The notes under the pieces were generated by a model. It was not told the origin of the DNA and made no database searches. It saw only the letters and a program-made list of their open reading frames with translations. From the NCBI GenBank assembly GCA_035687895.1, contig DASRUE010000086.1, positions 1-7,735 of the forward strand: 7,735 nt of DNA, given 5' to 3'. The position numbers and the translations under genes are program-made. Source of the DNA: JAERML01 sp035687895 (lineage in GTDB: Bacteria > Bacteroidota > Ignavibacteria > UBA10030 > UBA6906). This document shows, in pieces, positions 7,121-7,735 of this stretch (the first letter of the stretch is position 1; every line of letters begins with the position of its first letter).

Positions 7121-7735
7121 ATGATTCATCTTTGTTCGGTACTGAACATCCCGGCCGGTTGTGGATTACCTTTTCGGTGGTTGCAGACCGTAGCGCCGTT
7201 TTCCGTGTATTTCCTCGCGGGGATTGCCGGACTGGTGGTGAGTATGACGGTAGAGACGGCTATGGCCCAACCTGCTATTAAGTTTGAACAGTATAGACTT
7301 AAAAATGGTCTCACGGTGATTCTCCACGAAGACCATTCCGCACCCATAGCGGCGGTGGTCATCATGTATCATGTCGGGTCGAAGAATGAGATGACCAAAC
7401 GGACAGGGTTTGCCCACCTCTTCGAGCATATGATGTTCCAAGGGTCGCAACACGTGGCTGACGATGAGCACTTCAAGCTCTTGCAGGAAATTGGAGCCAA
7501 CATCAACGGTTCCACATCGGAAGACAGAACGAACTACTTCGAGGTCGTCCCCAGTAACTATCTCGAACTCGCTCTCTACTTGGAATCCGACCGGATGGGT
7601 TTCCTTCTCCCGGCGATGACACAACAGAAACTGGACAACCAAAGGGATGTGGTAAAGAACGAGCGCCGGCAGGGCGTCGATAATCAACCATATGGAACTG
7701 CCAGCGAAAAGATCGCTGCGGCACTCTATCCACCC
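7121..7735 (+). CDS. Secreted M16-family (pitrilysin/insulinase-like) zinc peptidase, 5' part
   Basis: 205 residues are present and the frame is open at the window edge; family members of this kind are usually over 400 residues, so at least half is missing. A signal-peptide-like segment ends at AMA|Q (residue 49); its hydrophobic core is about 24-44, and the N-region is unusually long. The mature part opens with the M16 start FEQYRLKNGLTVILHED (55-71). The inverted zinc motif HxxEH is HLFEH: H99 and H103 bind zinc and E102 is the catalytic base. E181 in KNERRQ, 78 residues after H103, fits the third ligand. GANINGSTSEDRTNYFE (125-141) is also typical of the active N-terminal domain. It should degrade peptides in the periplasm or outside the cell. 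It is divergent from the mosaic propeller gene. The start at 7121 is set by TAAGGAG. Confidence 0.92.
   Translation, partial: MIHLCSVLNIPAGCGLPFRWLQTVAPFSVYFLAGIAGLVVSMTVETAMAQPAIKFEQYRLKNGLTVILHEDHSAPIAAVVIMYHVGSKNEMTKRTGFAHLFEHMMFQGSQHVADDEHFKLLQEIGANINGSTSEDRTNYFEVVPSNYLELALYLESDRMGFLLPAMTQQKLDNQRDVVKNERRQGVDNQPYGTASEKIAAALYPP

Noticed and set aside
7166..7687. Minus-strand open frame of 173 codons
   Set aside because: It is antisense to the M16 peptidase, which has the HxxEH motif, a signal peptide and a strong ribosome site.

Overview
The window holds four genes for exported proteins. It reads like a member of the FCB superphylum (Bacteroidota, Chlorobiota, Ignavibacteriota and relatives). 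Two independent signs support this. First, two of the three minus-strand genes end in a complete type IX secretion system (T9SS) type A sorting domain with the QNYPNPFNP motif; the third gene's end lies outside the window. Second, all four predicted signal peptides are followed directly by Gln, the pattern known as the Bacteroidetes 'Q-rule'. The QNYPNPFNP form is especially common in Ignavibacteria-like lineages, but a genus cannot be named from this sequence.

Layout: (1) 1-1221, minus, is a secreted seven-repeat FG-GAP/VCBS beta-propeller protein whose 3' end runs off the window. (2) 1237-3405, minus, is a secreted M28-family zinc peptidase with two fibronectin III-like domains and a T9SS sorting domain. 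It lies 15 bases upstream of gene 1, whose Shine-Dalgarno sits in that gap, so the two probably form an operon. (3) 3406-3792 is a non-coding stretch that carries a decayed piece of another T9SS sorting domain. (4) 3793-6783, minus, is a 996-residue mosaic surface protein: a five-repeat 'WDG' propeller, two ASH-like Ig domains, about eight hybrid FG-GAP/PQQ-like repeats, and a T9SS sorting domain. (5) 6784-7120 is a divergent intergenic region with a 15-base inverted repeat. (6) 7121-7735, plus, is the 5' part of a secreted M16 zinc peptidase with its HxxEH site.

Together the genes suggest a locus for extracellular proteolysis and surface display. The M28 and M16 enzymes would hydrolyse peptides or proteins outside the inner membrane. 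The propeller proteins are likely calcium-stabilised binding, adhesion or scaffold proteins. No RNA gene, CRISPR array, insertion sequence or phage gene was seen. I do not see strong evidence for a wholly new system. The most unusual items are the sorting-domain relic downstream of gene 3, the hybrid repeat architecture of gene 3, and the regular W-x-S/GD/IYxN repeat of gene 1.
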